In this document: positions 7,393-16,117 of the stretch, piece by piece | Layout of the letters: every line of letters begins with the position of its first letter | How positions within the stretch are numbered: the first letter of the stretch is position 1 | Assembly: GCA_934394855.1 (NCBI GenBank) | Contig: CAKRRH010000012.1 | Span: 1 to 46,101 of the forward strand | DNA from: an uncultured Eubacteriales bacterium | GTDB taxonomy: Bacteria > Bacillota > Clostridia > Oscillospirales > Acutalibacteraceae | Direction of reading: 5' to 3' | DNA: 46,101 nt | Notes under the pieces: generated by a model | The model's input: only the letters and a program-made list of their open reading frames with translations | Told to the model about the DNA's origin: nothing | Database searches by the model: none | Position numbers and translations under genes: made by a program

Positions 7393-8176
7393 GAAAAAAT
7401 ATACACCATCAAAGGGATTTACACCGATTTGCAAGATCGGCGAATGTTCACTTAAAATGCTCGAATTCGGCATGATTGAGTTAGATTCGGCTGAAAGCCT
7501 TGAATATTACACAAACGACCGTGAAACGGCGTTTATCATGCTTGAGGGTCATTGTGATGTTGCATATGACGATGTTTTGTGGGAAAATGTCGGCAACCGA
7601 AACACGGTTTTTGAGAACAGAAAAGCCGAAAGTTTTTATATGCCAAAAGAAATGAACCTCAAAATAACGGCAAGAGATCACATCAAAATCGCAGTATGCG
7701 CCGCTTTGATTGATGAAAAAACCGAACCGCAGCTGTTAAAAGAGGATCATGTTGTCCTGAAACTGCTCGGCGAAAAACCGTTTGAGCGTGAAACAAGCTT
7801 TATTATTGACGGCAACTCAAACGCAAAGCATTTGACTGTCGGCGAAGCATATGTCACGGAAGGAAACTGGGCAGGCTTTCCGCCTCATAAGCACGACGAG
7901 GACAATATGCCGAACGAGTGCATTGCGGAGGAGATATATTACTTCCTGTTTGACCCGAAGCAGGGCTTTGCGGTGCAATGCCTCTATACATCCGACGGCA
8001 GCATTGATGAAGCATATCGTGTGAAGAACGACGAGCTGGTCGAGTTCCCCTGTGGCTATCATACGACCGTTGCGACCCCCGGCTATCAGACATATTTCCT
8101 CTGGCTAATGGCAGGAGATTATCAGGGCTTCAACCGCAGCAGCGACCCTGAACACAAATGGATCGAAAACAGATGA
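7382..8176 (+). CDS. IolB-like (5-deoxy-glucuronate isomerase family) protein
   Basis: A 264-aa bicupin. The C-terminal cupin has GNWAGFPPHKHDED (about 161-174), which matches the metal-binding HxH segment of KduI/IolB isomerases, then EEIYYFLFDPKQGF and FPCGYHTTVATPGY. IolB converts 5-deoxy-glucuronate to 2-deoxy-5-keto-gluconate in myo-inositol breakdown. The ATG has the AAAGGAGAACGG ribosome binding site inside the kinase gene it overlaps. No IolE, IolD or IolG homologue lies in the window, so the substrate may be a different deoxy-uronate or deoxy-sugar acid. Confidence 0.8.
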   Translation: MNYKKKYTPSKGFTPICKIGECSLKMLEFGMIELDSAESLEYYTNDRETAFIMLEGHCDVAYDDVLWENVGNRNTVFENRKAESFYMPKEMNLKITARDHIKIAVCAALIDEKTEPQLLKEDHVVLKLLGEKPFERETSFIIDGNSNAKHLTVGEAYVTEGNWAGFPPHKHDEDNMPNECIAEEIYYFLFDPKQGFAVQCLYTSDGSIDEAYRVKNDELVEFPCGYHTTVATPGYQTYFLWLMAGDYQGFNRSSDPEHKWIENR

Positions 8177-8243
8177 TCGGTTTGTGATTTATTATATATT
8201 ATCACTGTTATCACTCAAAATTCACAAAAGGAGGAGAGCGGTT

Positions 8244-9713
8244 TTGAAATATCTTCTTGGAATCGATTTTGGCGGAGGTGCGTCAAAAGCCACGCTGATC
8301 GACGAGCACGGCAATATAATCGCAACCGCAATGAGCGAATATGCCACGCTGTATCCCGAACAGGGCGCTTGCGAACAGTCACCCGATTCATGGATTTCGG
8401 CGCTGTGCGAAAATTGCAAAGAGATTATAAATAAATCCAAAATAAATGCGGCGGACATTGCGTGCATTGCGCTTGATTCCGCGACGCATACCTTTGTGCC
8501 GTGTGATGATGATTTCAAACCGCTGATGAACGCTGTTCATTGGACCGACACACGCTCAAAAGACGAGGCAAAATATCTTCGTGAAAATTTTGGTGATGAA
8601 ATATTTGAAAAGACATTTCACAAGCCCGACACGATTTGGACATTGCCTCAGCTTTTGTGGCTTAAAAAAAGCCGCCCCGATGTATTCAAAAAGATGAAGC
8701 ATATTTTCTTTGAAAAGGATTATATACGCTACTTTTTGACCGAGGTTTTTTGCACCGATTATATCGAAGCAGAGGGCAGCATGCTATTTGACTGCCGAGA
8801 AATGGAATGGTCGTCTAAGCTTTGCGCAATCGGCAATATTGATAAATCGATTTTGCCGAAAGTTGTTTTTCCGACCGAGATAATCGGTTATGTTACAAAA
8901 AATGCGGCAAAGCAATCTTCTCTTGCTGAAAACACACCTGTGATTGCAGGCACGACCGACACCTGCATGGAAGTATTTGCCTCGGGAGCTGTTAAAAAAG
9001 GCGACATTACCGTCAAGCTTGCGACAGCCGGGCGAATTTGCGTTATTACGGATAAGCCCTATCCAAACCGTGATTTAGTAAACTATTCACATATCGCAAA
9101 AGGCTTGTGGTATCCCGGAACGGCGACAAAATCATGCGCCGCATCATATCGGTGGTATCGTGATACTTTCGGCGGCGATTATAAAACGCTTGACGACGCT
9201 GCCGAAAAAATCCCGATCGGCTGTGATGGCATGATTTATCACCCATATCTCAACGGCGAGCTGTCGCCATATGCCGATCCGTTGCTTTGCGGCAGCTTCA
9301 CGGGTATCAGAGCGACTCATACGCGAGCGCATTTTACAAGAGCGGTGCTTGAGGGAGTGTGCTATTCATTGCTCGATTCAAAATCGGTTTTGGACGAGAT
9401 GAATATTGAATATGACAAAATCGCCAATGCAATCGGCGGCGGAACGAAGGGTGAGCTTTGGAGACAAATGACCGCAGATGTCTTGGGAATTACGCTGAAA
9501 ACAACTGAAAACAGCGATTCGTCACTCGGTTCGGCAATGCTTGCGGGAATTGCGGTCGGAATATTCAGCGATCCTGAAAATGCCGTTGAAAAATGCGTAA
9601 AGCAAAATGGAATTACCGTGCCGATTCCCGAAAATACAGCAAAATATCGCAAGGCTTTTGCCGAATATAAGAAGATTCATGACGCTTTGGCACCGATTTA
9701 TGACGCGAGGTAG
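8244..9713 (+). CDS. FGGY family carbohydrate kinase (xylulokinase-like)
   Basis: An FGGY sugar kinase of 489 aa. I place the start at TTG 8244 because AAAGGAGG sits nine bases upstream and the family's N-terminal LLGIDFGGGASKATL follows at once; the in-frame ATG at 8184 lies upstream of that ribosome binding site and would add 20 unrelated residues. Motifs: the ATP phosphate loop (GIDFGGG), HWTDTRS with its conserved Asp, AGTTDTCMEV, and the C-terminal GGGTKGELWRQMTADVLG signature. It would phosphorylate a ketose or polyol, plausibly the product of the fucose-isomerase-like enzyme. A 67-bp gap separates it from the IolB-like gene. Confidence 0.88.
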   Translation: MKYLLGIDFGGGASKATLIDEHGNIIATAMSEYATLYPEQGACEQSPDSWISALCENCKEIINKSKINAADIACIALDSATHTFVPCDDDFKPLMNAVHWTDTRSKDEAKYLRENFGDEIFEKTFHKPDTIWTLPQLLWLKKSRPDVFKKMKHIFFEKDYIRYFLTEVFCTDYIEAEGSMLFDCREMEWSSKLCAIGNIDKSILPKVVFPTEIIGYVTKNAAKQSSLAENTPVIAGTTDTCMEVFASGAVKKGDITVKLATAGRICVITDKPYPNRDLVNYSHIAKGLWYPGTATKSCAASYRWYRDTFGGDYKTLDDAAEKIPIGCDGMIYHPYLNGELSPYADPLLCGSFTGIRATHTRAHFTRAVLEGVCYSLLDSKSVLDEMNIEYDKIANAIGGGTKGELWRQMTADVLGITLKTTENSDSSLGSAMLAGIAVGIFSDPENAVEKCVKQNGITVPIPENTAKYRKAFAEYKKIHDALAPIYDAR

Positions 9714-9718
9714 TCGTG

Positions 9719-11101
9719 ATGAAGATAGTTGTGTGTATCAAGCAGTCGGCGGACGGCGAGATAAATCCGTTTGATGCGAGCGCCTATGAAACAGCGCTGA
9801 AAATCGACGGCGCTGAAATAATATTGCTGAGCATGGGCCCCGAAAAAACTGAACCGTTTCTGGAGAATTTGACAAGGCTCGGAGCGGCTCGTGCGATTTT
9901 GCTGTGCGATAAAGCATTTGCGGGGGCGGACACGCTTGCAACATCATATGCGCTGTCGCTTGCAATCGGGCAAATTTCGCCCGATTTGGTTCTCTGCGGC
10001 AGGCAATCGGTTGACGGAGACACGGGTCAGGTCGGACCGTCGCTTTCATCACGGCTTAAAATGCCGCTTGTGACGAACGTCATGAGGCTATATAAAGATG
10101 GAAGCGGATTAAAAGCATTCGACCGATTTAATAAAACAACCGACATTCATGAGCCGTCGGTTTTGACGGTCGAAAAAAGCGAAAGACTGCGGCTTGTGAG
10201 CATTCGTTCAAAGTCAAAATCAGTTGAAATAATGACCGCCGCCGACATAAATGCCGATTTGTCGCTTTGCGGACTTGTCGGTTCTCCGACAAGAGTTGTT
10301 AAGGTTTATGAGAACAATGCCGACCGCCGAAAATGCAAATTTATATCCGGTGATGAGCTTAAATCCGCAATTTCGGAGGGGCTTGGCAAAAAGCGGACGG
10401 ATTTTGTTTTCAATGAATCGGAAAATAAACTGAAAAATGTTTGGTGCGTCGGTGAGCGCCCAATTAAATATGCAAAAACTATCGGTGAAAACATCACGGT
10501 AATATCGCGCGATTCGCCCGAAAAAACGGCAAGCTTGATCAGGGAACATTCACCCGATGCGGTGCTTTGGGCAAGTGATAATGAATCCAAAGCATTAGCG
10601 CCGCAGGTCGCCGCAATTTTGAATACGGGGCTTTGCGCCGACTGCACAACGCTTGAAACCGACGGCAAAGCGCTATATATGTATCGCCCGGCGTGTTCGG
10701 GAAATATCATCGCAAAAATAGTATGCAACACAGCACCGCCGATGGCAACCGTCAGAACAACCGACGGCGAAAGCGCTCCGATAACATTCGGAATCGGCTT
10801 TGGAGCGGCAAAATATATTGATAAAATCAGGCGATGGGCGGTTCAAATGAACGGTGAGATTGCCGCAACACGAAAGGCGGTTGACAACGACTATTTGCCC
10901 TATGAATTGCAGGTCGGACTGACGGGCAAGACGATTGCCCCCGATGTTTATGTTGCAATCGGGATTTCGGGAGCGGTTCATCATATTGTCGGAATGAAGC
11001 AGTCGGGAACGGTGATTGCGATAAACCCCGATAAAAATGCACCGATTTTTGACTATGCCGATTATGGAATTGTTGATAGCATAGAAAACATATCGCTTTA
11101 G
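9719..11101 (+). CDS. fused electron transfer flavoprotein EtfB-EtfA
   Basis: A single polypeptide of 460 aa joins EtfB (about 1-190) to EtfA (about 235-460). The EtfB part has INPFDASAYETA and the nucleotide-binding DGDTGQVGP (99-107). The EtfA C-terminal FAD domain has LQVGLTGKTIAPDVYVAIG, then SGAVHHIVGMKQS and APIFDYADYGIV. Separate EtfB plus EtfA normally total about 580 residues, so this fusion is compact: the N-terminal hairpin of EtfB and part of the EtfA N-domain are shortened. ATG 9719 (GAGG eight bases upstream) is preferred to GTG 9716. It ends the operon and is the likely partner of the FAD dehydrogenase and Fe-S protein. Whether it bifurcates electrons cannot be decided by eye. 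Confidence 0.85.
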   Translation: MKIVVCIKQSADGEINPFDASAYETALKIDGAEIILLSMGPEKTEPFLENLTRLGAARAILLCDKAFAGADTLATSYALSLAIGQISPDLVLCGRQSVDGDTGQVGPSLSSRLKMPLVTNVMRLYKDGSGLKAFDRFNKTTDIHEPSVLTVEKSERLRLVSIRSKSKSVEIMTAADINADLSLCGLVGSPTRVVKVYENNADRRKCKFISGDELKSAISEGLGKKRTDFVFNESENKLKNVWCVGERPIKYAKTIGENITVISRDSPEKTASLIREHSPDAVLWASDNESKALAPQVAAILNTGLCADCTTLETDGKALYMYRPACSGNIIAKIVCNTAPPMATVRTTDGESAPITFGIGFGAAKYIDKIRRWAVQMNGEIAATRKAVDNDYLPYELQVGLTGKTIAPDVYVAIGISGAVHHIVGMKQSGTVIAINPDKNAPIFDYADYGIVDSIENISL

Positions 11102-11103
11102 AT

Positions 11104-11147
11104 AAAAAGGTGAGTACACTCGTTATGAATGTACCCACCTTTATTTA
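11104..11147. terminator. bidirectional terminator between etf fusion and cysS
   Basis: AAAGGTG (11106-11112) pairs with CACCTTT (11136-11142) and GTAC (11114-11117) with GTAC (11131-11134). A/T-rich flanks on both sides let it serve the convergent etf and cysS transcripts. Confidence 0.8.
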
Positions 11148-11157
11148 TATATCTGTT

Positions 11158-12543
11158 TTATGCTCTGTGCCACTTAATGCCCTGAGGCGTGTCTTCGATT
11201 ATGATGTTCATTTCTTTGAGCTTATCACGAATTTCGTCCGCTTTTGCCCAATTTTTCTCGGCTCTTGCCTTTGTGCGTTCCTCGATCAATGCTTCAACTT
11301 CATCGTCGAGCGAATCGTTCTTGACATTATAAACCAGACCCAAAACACCGCAAAGCTCGTCAAATGCAGTAAGGCATTTTTCGAGTTCAGCCTTGTCAGC
11401 ACCCGAATCGATAAATGTGTTGATGTCACGGACAAGGTCAAATACTGCTGAAATTCCGTCAGCGGTGTTAAAATCGTCGTCCATTACACGAATGAACTGC
11501 TCACGACGTTTATTGATAAATTCATCAGCCGATTTATTGCTCTCACCGCCGCCGTTATTGATTGCGAATGTGAGGTTTGCACGGCAATTATAAAGACGGT
11601 CAAGCGCATTTTTGCTTTGCTCAATGATTTCGGTGCTGTAATTTATCGGGCTGCGATAATGTGATGAAATCATCAAAAATCTGATTGGTTCATAGCCATA
11701 TTTCTCTGCGACATCACGCACGGTGAAGAAGTTTCCGAGCGATTTTGACATCTTTCGGTTGTCAACATTGATGTAGCCGTTGTGCATCCAAAGATGAGCA
11801 AATTCGCAGCCGTTTGCGCATTCCGACTGTGCAATCTCGTTTTCGTGATGTGGGAAAATCAAATCCTGACCGCCGCAGTGAATGTCGATTGTGTCGCCGA
11901 GATAGCGTTTTGCCATTACCGAGCATTCAATATGCCAGCCAGGTCTGCCTTTGCCCCATGGCGAATCCCAATATGGCTCGCCGGGCTTTGCGGTTTTCCA
12001 AAGTGCAAAATCAAGCGGATTTTCCTTGATGTCGGAAACATCAATTCGAGCGCCCGATTCGAGGTCGTCGATCGGCTGGTGAGACAGCTTGCCATATTCG
12101 TCAAATTTAAGGGCACGGAAATATACATCGCCCTGTGATTCATAAGCATAGCCTTTTTCAATGAGGGTCGAGATGAGCTTGATAATGCCGTCGATGTTTT
12201 CGGTGGCTCTCGGATGAACATCCGCTTTCATGATGTTAAGTCCTTCGGCGTCTGTGAAAAATTCTTTAATGTAGCGCTCGGCAACTTCGGGGACGGTGAT
12301 TCCTTCTTCGTTTGCTTTTTTAATGAGTTTGTCATCAACATCGGTGAAGTTTTGCACAAATTTTACATCAAAACCTCGCCATTTCAAATATCTTCTGAAG
12401 GTATCAAACACGCAAAGCGGACGGGCGTTTCCAATATGAATGAAGTTGTAAACCGTCGGACCGCAAGCATAAATTCGGATGGTTTTGCCGTCAACCGGAT
12501 GCAATTCCTGTTTTTGACGGGTCATTGTGTCATAGATCTGCAT
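11158..12543 (-). CDS. cysS: cysteinyl-tRNA synthetase
   Basis: A 461-aa class I aminoacyl-tRNA synthetase that charges tRNA-Cys. The HIGH motif is HIGN (36-39) and KMSKS is at 264-268. The zinc-binding set C27, C207, H232 and E236 is present, with HHENEIAQSE at 232-241. Length and all motifs are normal. The AAGGAG ribosome binding site lies 11 bases before the ATG. It is 20 bp downstream of cysE and shares its T-box leader, so cysteine synthesis and tRNA charging respond together to uncharged tRNA-Cys. Confidence 0.97.
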   Translation of the reverse strand: MQIYDTMTRQKQELHPVDGKTIRIYACGPTVYNFIHIGNARPLCVFDTFRRYLKWRGFDVKFVQNFTDVDDKLIKKANEEGITVPEVAERYIKEFFTDAEGLNIMKADVHPRATENIDGIIKLISTLIEKGYAYESQGDVYFRALKFDEYGKLSHQPIDDLESGARIDVSDIKENPLDFALWKTAKPGEPYWDSPWGKGRPGWHIECSVMAKRYLGDTIDIHCGGQDLIFPHHENEIAQSECANGCEFAHLWMHNGYINVDNRKMSKSLGNFFTVRDVAEKYGYEPIRFLMISSHYRSPINYSTEIIEQSKNALDRLYNCRANLTFAINNGGGESNKSADEFINKRREQFIRVMDDDFNTADGISAVFDLVRDINTFIDSGADKAELEKCLTAFDELCGVLGLVYNVKNDSLDDEVEALIEERTKARAEKNWAKADEIRDKLKEMNIIIEDTPQGIKWHRA

Positions 12544-12563
12544 AAAATTTTTTCTCCTTTTTA

Positions 12564-13208
12564 TTATTTACTGTCTTTTGACTTGATTTCTTCCAATTCT
12601 TTGTTTAGCTTATCAATTTTAAATTCAAGCTCACACATCATCTGCGAAACAGGATCGGGGATATGAATTTGGTCAAGGTCATAGAGCTTTTCGCCGCAAT
12701 GACGAACCACTCTTGCGGGAACACCGACAGCGGTCGAATCGGACGGTATGTTTTCAAGCACCACCGCACCTGCCGCAACCTTGCAGTTGTCGCCGATCGT
12801 GATAGGACCCAAAACCTTTGCGCCGGCACCCACCAACACATTATTGCCGAGCGTCGGGTGGCGCTTTCCCGTGTCTTTTCCCGTGCCGCCGAGCGTTACT
12901 CCCTGATAGAGCGTAACATCATCGCCGATTTCGGTCGTTTCGCCGATTACTACGCCTGTTCCGTGGTCAATGAACAGCCTTTTGCCGATTTTAGCGCCGG
13001 GATGAATCTCAATTCCGGTTTTTCTGACCGCCCGTTGAGAAATCCATCTTGCCAAAAAATAATGTTTATGCATGAAAAACCAATGCGCACGGCGATACAT
13101 TCGCACGGCTTTCAGTCCGGGGTAAAGCAGATAGATCTGAATTGCCGAGGTTGCCGCCGGATCTCGCATTCGCACGGAATTTATATCTTCTTTAATTCTA
13201 TCAAACAT
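12564..13208 (-). CDS. cysE: serine O-acetyltransferase
   Basis: A left-handed beta-helix acyltransferase, 214 aa from the ATG at 13208, which makes O-acetylserine from serine and acetyl-CoA, the first step of cysteine synthesis. The family start MFDRIKEDINSVRMRDPAA and the hexapeptide repeats (IEIHPGAKIGKRLFIDHGTG, GETTEIGDDVTLYQGVTLGG) are clear, with catalytic His in FIDHGTG. The reading frame runs on to 13298, but the extra 30 residues are a translation of the T-box terminator and are rejected. The C-terminal tail is a short charged helix (KIDKLNKELEEIKSK). It is the first gene of the cysE-cysS unit. Confidence 0.95.
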   Translation of the reverse strand: MFDRIKEDINSVRMRDPAATSAIQIYLLYPGLKAVRMYRRAHWFFMHKHYFLARWISQRAVRKTGIEIHPGAKIGKRLFIDHGTGVVIGETTEIGDDVTLYQGVTLGGTGKDTGKRHPTLGNNVLVGAGAKVLGPITIGDNCKVAAGAVVLENIPSDSTAVGVPARVVRHCGEKLYDLDQIHIPDPVSQMMCELEFKIDKLNKELEEIKSKDSK

Positions 13209-13237
13209 ATTTCTCACAAACCCTCTTTCTTCTGTTG

Positions 13238-13540
13238 TTATATAAAACAAAAACTCCGCCGCAAAAAATGCGACGGAGGCGAATAAACGCGGTTCCACTC
13301 CTGTTTATAACTCAAAGACAAAATCATTTTGATTATTGATTTTATCCGTGTCGTTTAACGCTGACAAAGCGCATTTTGCTAATTGGATATATACTTTCCG
13401 TTCGCAAAACGGGCTGACGGGCGCATTCACAAGACTGTCCTTGCCACAGTGGCTCTCAGCCGATGACCGCTGCTCTCTTTTGCCGACATCTTTCCTGCTA
13501 CTTGTTCCCGATAAACGCCGATTTCAATATTTATCCTTAC
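13238..13540 (-). promoter_or_regulatory. T-box leader (tRNA-Cys responsive) of cysE-cysS
   Basis: On the minus strand the conserved T-box AGTGGAACCGCG lies at 13299-13288. It is followed by a terminator hairpin, CTCCGTCGCA paired with TGCGGCGGAG (13276-13252), and a TTTTTGTTTT tail. Stem I features upstream include GGGAACAAGTAG, GGAAAGATG, AGAGAGCAGC and GGCTGAGAGCC. A specifier-like GTGAATGCGCC segment offers TGC, the cysteine codon, in agreement with both downstream genes. Uncharged tRNA-Cys would stabilise the antiterminator and switch the operon on. Confidence 0.92.
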
Positions 13541-13543
13541 TAT

Positions 13544-13571
13544 ATTATATCACAAATAATCGATTTGTCTA
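13544..13571 (-). promoter_or_regulatory. promoter of the T-box cysE-cysS unit
   Basis: TAGACA (13571-13566), a 16-bp spacer and TATAAT (13549-13544) on the minus strand precede the leader. The -35 is only a few bases from the pgsA stop codon. Confidence 0.75.
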
Positions 13572-13574
13572 CTT

Positions 13575-14150
13575 TTATTTTTTATAATTTAAAAACTTGC
13601 GGTTGTCAACGATATATGTAACACCTGCAACTACCGTGAAAAATGCCGAAATCCAAAGGCAAACGGTATAAATTACAGTCAGCACCGTGCAAATGATTTC
13701 GGGGAACGAAAACAGCTCCATTGCATATAAAAAGACAAGCGTTGTGATAATTGCAATCATCTGCATGACTGTTTTGGTTTTGCCCCATATATTTGCGGCG
13801 ATTACCGTTTGTTTGTCTGCCGCAATAAGCCTGAGTGAAGTTACAATGAACTCACGGGCAAGAACGATGAAGGTGATAACGACAACGCCTGCACCGATAT
13901 GCTTAAAGGTGAATACCAAAAATGCGGCGGTTGTCAGCATTTTGTCGGCAATCGGGTCAAGAAATTTGCCGAAATCGGTCACAAGATTATGTTTTCTTGC
14001 GATTTTTCCGTCCAAAAGGTCGGTAATTGAGGCAATTATGAAGATAAGCAAAGCGATCAGCCAATGGTGCGGAAAATCTATCATTGCGATTGCAAAGAAC
14101 ACAGCCGACAAAATAAAACGCAAAACGGTCAGCTTGTTTGGAGTATTCAT
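13575..14150 (-). CDS. pgsA: CDP-diacylglycerol-glycerol-3-phosphate 3-phosphatidyltransferase
   Basis: A 191-aa membrane enzyme that makes phosphatidylglycerophosphate. The CDP-alcohol phosphotransferase motif is complete: D44, D47-G48, A51-R52, G61, D65 and D69 (DLLDGKIAR ... GKFLDPIAD). Several hydrophobic segments flank it. The ATG at 14150 is preferred because AAGGAG is ten bases upstream; the TTG at 14159 would directly abut that site. It follows rimO after 17 bp and is the last gene before the cysE promoter. Confidence 0.93.
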   Translation of the reverse strand: MNTPNKLTVLRFILSAVFFAIAMIDFPHHWLIALLIFIIASITDLLDGKIARKHNLVTDFGKFLDPIADKMLTTAAFLVFTFKHIGAGVVVITFIVLAREFIVTSLRLIAADKQTVIAANIWGKTKTVMQMIAIITTLVFLYAMELFSFPEIICTVLTVIYTVCLWISAFFTVVAGVTYIVDNRKFLNYKK

Positions 14151-14167
14151 TTTATCCAATCTCCTTT

Positions 14168-15499
14168 TTACTCGATTATTTCGCCGATCAGGTCAAAATC
14201 TATCAAATCGGTGACCTTTGCGTTCACCATGTCGCCGGGATCATATTGTTTGTCAGGCGACATGAAGAACAGCTTGCCGTCAATTTCGGGGGCGTCCGCT
14301 TCGGTTCTGCCAAAGTAGCATTTATTAAGGCGGTCATAGCCTTCAACAAGCACTCTTTGCACCGTGCCGATTTTGCGCTCGGCAAGCTCTTCGTTCACCG
14401 TTTGCTGTTCGGTCATGATTATCTCCTGACGGTCATGTTTAACCTGTTCGTCAATTTGATCCTCAAACTCAGCCGCAGGCGTGCCCTCTTCGGGGGAATA
14501 GGTAAAGCTGCCCATTCGGTCAAATTTAACGGTTCTGACAAAGCGGCCGAGCTGTTCAAAATCATCTTCATCTTCGCCCGGAAAACCGACGATCAGCGTT
14601 GTTCTGATCGTAATTCCCGGAACCTTTGACCGAATATGCTCCATAAGCTTTGTGAGCGAGTCAAAATCGCCTGTGCGGTTCATTCGGCGAAGAACCTTTC
14701 CGCTTGCGTGCTGAAGCGGAATGTCAAGATATTTCAGCACTTTCGGCTGGTTGTTGATCGTATCAAGCAGTTCGTCCGTAATCTTGTCGGGATAGGTGTA
14801 GAGAATTCTTATCCATTCGATTCCGTCGATTTTGCAAAGCTCATTAAGCAGTTTCGGCAGCATAAGCTCATGATAAATGTCTTCGCCGTATCTCGTTGTG
14901 TCCTGCGCAATCAAAATTATCTCTTTTGTGCCGCCCTTTGCAAGCGCCTCCGCCTCGGACAGAATATCCTCCATTTTACGGGAACGATAGCCGCCTCTTA
15001 TCATCGGAATCGCACAATAGGTGCAGCGGTTGTCGCATCCGTCGGCAATTCGTAAATATTGCGAATATTTGGCGGTGGTGAGCATTCTTTCGCCGTTAAG
15101 ATCAAGGTCGGTCTTTTTGCCGAATTCACTGTATGGACATCCCTCAAGCGCCGCTTTTACAACGCTGCAAATATGTTTATTTGAGCCAAGACCCACAACA
15201 GCGTCAACTTCGGGCAACTCAGACAAAATTTGCTCCTTATAGCGTTCAGCCATGCAGCCTGTGACAATGATTGATTTAAGACTGCCGCTTTTTTTAAGCT
15301 CGGCAAGCTCCAAAATGTTCTCAATCGCCTCTTTTTTGGCGTCCTCGATGAATCCGCAGGTGTTGATTATTACTGCGTCAGCCTGATTTTCGTCAGCGGT
15401 GATTTCATAGCCGCCCGCTCGTAACAAATCAAGCATTATCTCAGCGTCAACTTGGTTTTTGGGGCAACCGAGACCCACCATGCCTATTTTATGTGCCAT
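14168..15499 (-). CDS. rimO: ribosomal protein S12 methylthiotransferase
   Basis: A 443-aa radical-SAM methylthiotransferase that modifies an Asp of ribosomal protein S12. The N-terminal MTTase domain holds cluster cysteines C12, C48 and C82; the radical-SAM cluster is C155-x3-C159-x2-C162 (CDNRCTYC). A C-terminal TRAM domain is present from about 375. The start MAHKIGMVGLGCPKNQVD is typical of RimO rather than MiaB. It lies 6 bp downstream of recX in the same direction. Confidence 0.94.
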   Translation of the reverse strand: MAHKIGMVGLGCPKNQVDAEIMLDLLRAGGYEITADENQADAVIINTCGFIEDAKKEAIENILELAELKKSGSLKSIIVTGCMAERYKEQILSELPEVDAVVGLGSNKHICSVVKAALEGCPYSEFGKKTDLDLNGERMLTTAKYSQYLRIADGCDNRCTYCAIPMIRGGYRSRKMEDILSEAEALAKGGTKEIILIAQDTTRYGEDIYHELMLPKLLNELCKIDGIEWIRILYTYPDKITDELLDTINNQPKVLKYLDIPLQHASGKVLRRMNRTGDFDSLTKLMEHIRSKVPGITIRTTLIVGFPGEDEDDFEQLGRFVRTVKFDRMGSFTYSPEEGTPAAEFEDQIDEQVKHDRQEIIMTEQQTVNEELAERKIGTVQRVLVEGYDRLNKCYFGRTEADAPEIDGKLFFMSPDKQYDPGDMVNAKVTDLIDFDLIGEIIE

Positions 15500-15505
15500 T
15501 CGTAA

Positions 15506-16117
15506 TTAGTCCTCTCGTTCATCATTATATTCTTCAATCGCCCGTCTTATGTCATCATAAGCGTAGCCTTTTCTTGCAAGAGCGGCAACCATTCTCCGCT
15601 TTGCCTTTTCATCATCAAAGCAGTTGTAATATTTTCTTGAAATTATCTCGATTATCGCCGGGATTTCATCATCGGGCAGGGTGTCAACAACCTCGTCGAT
15701 TATATCGCGACCGACGCCCTTTTTGATGAGCTCACGGCGAATGTTTGCCCTTGACATTCCTCTCATTTCGGAAAGCTCAACGGCATACATATTGGCAAAA
15801 CGCTCGTCGTCAACAAGACCGCTTTCTTCAAAAAGTGTGACGATCTCCTCGACGATCTCACGGTTATAATCCTTTTTCAGCTTATCGCCAAGCTCTCGCT
15901 TTGAATGTTCTCTCATCTGCAAAAGCCACAGCGCCTTGTTTTTCGCCTTTAAAAATTCGCTGTGGCGAAGCAGTGATGTCAGCGTGTCGTCGTCGATTAT
16001 GAGTCCGGGTTTTAATCCGAACTCTTCGGACGCATCAACATCAATCAAAAATTCATGCACATCGGTTTTGACAAGCACATTATGCTTTCGCCGTCTTGCA
16101 ACTTCAACTATTTGCAT
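15506..16117 (-). CDS. recX: regulatory protein RecX
   Basis: A 203-aa RecX-family modulator of RecA filaments. The body has the three-helix repeats of the family (LWLLQMREHSKRELGDKL, later YAVELSEMRGMSRANIRREL and RRMVAALARKGYAYDDIRRAI). Its start overlaps the recA stop by one base, which couples its translation to recA. Confidence 0.9.
   Translation of the reverse strand: MQIVEVARRRKHNVLVKTDVHEFLIDVDASEEFGLKPGLIIDDDTLTSLLRHSEFLKAKNKALWLLQMREHSKRELGDKLKKDYNREIVEEIVTLFEESGLVDDERFANMYAVELSEMRGMSRANIRRELIKKGVGRDIIDEVVDTLPDDEIPAIIEIISRKYYNCFDDEKAKRRMVAALARKGYAYDDIRRAIEEYNDERED

Noticed and set aside
5636..8176. calling the operon a myo-inositol (iol) operon
   Set aside because: The aldolase, PfkB and IolB-like proteins fit, but IolG, IolE and IolD are absent and other modules are present, so the substrate stays open.
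13209..13298. N-terminal extension of CysE
   Set aside because: These codons are the T-box terminator and anti-terminator sequence, and the family's normal start is MFDRIKED at 13208.
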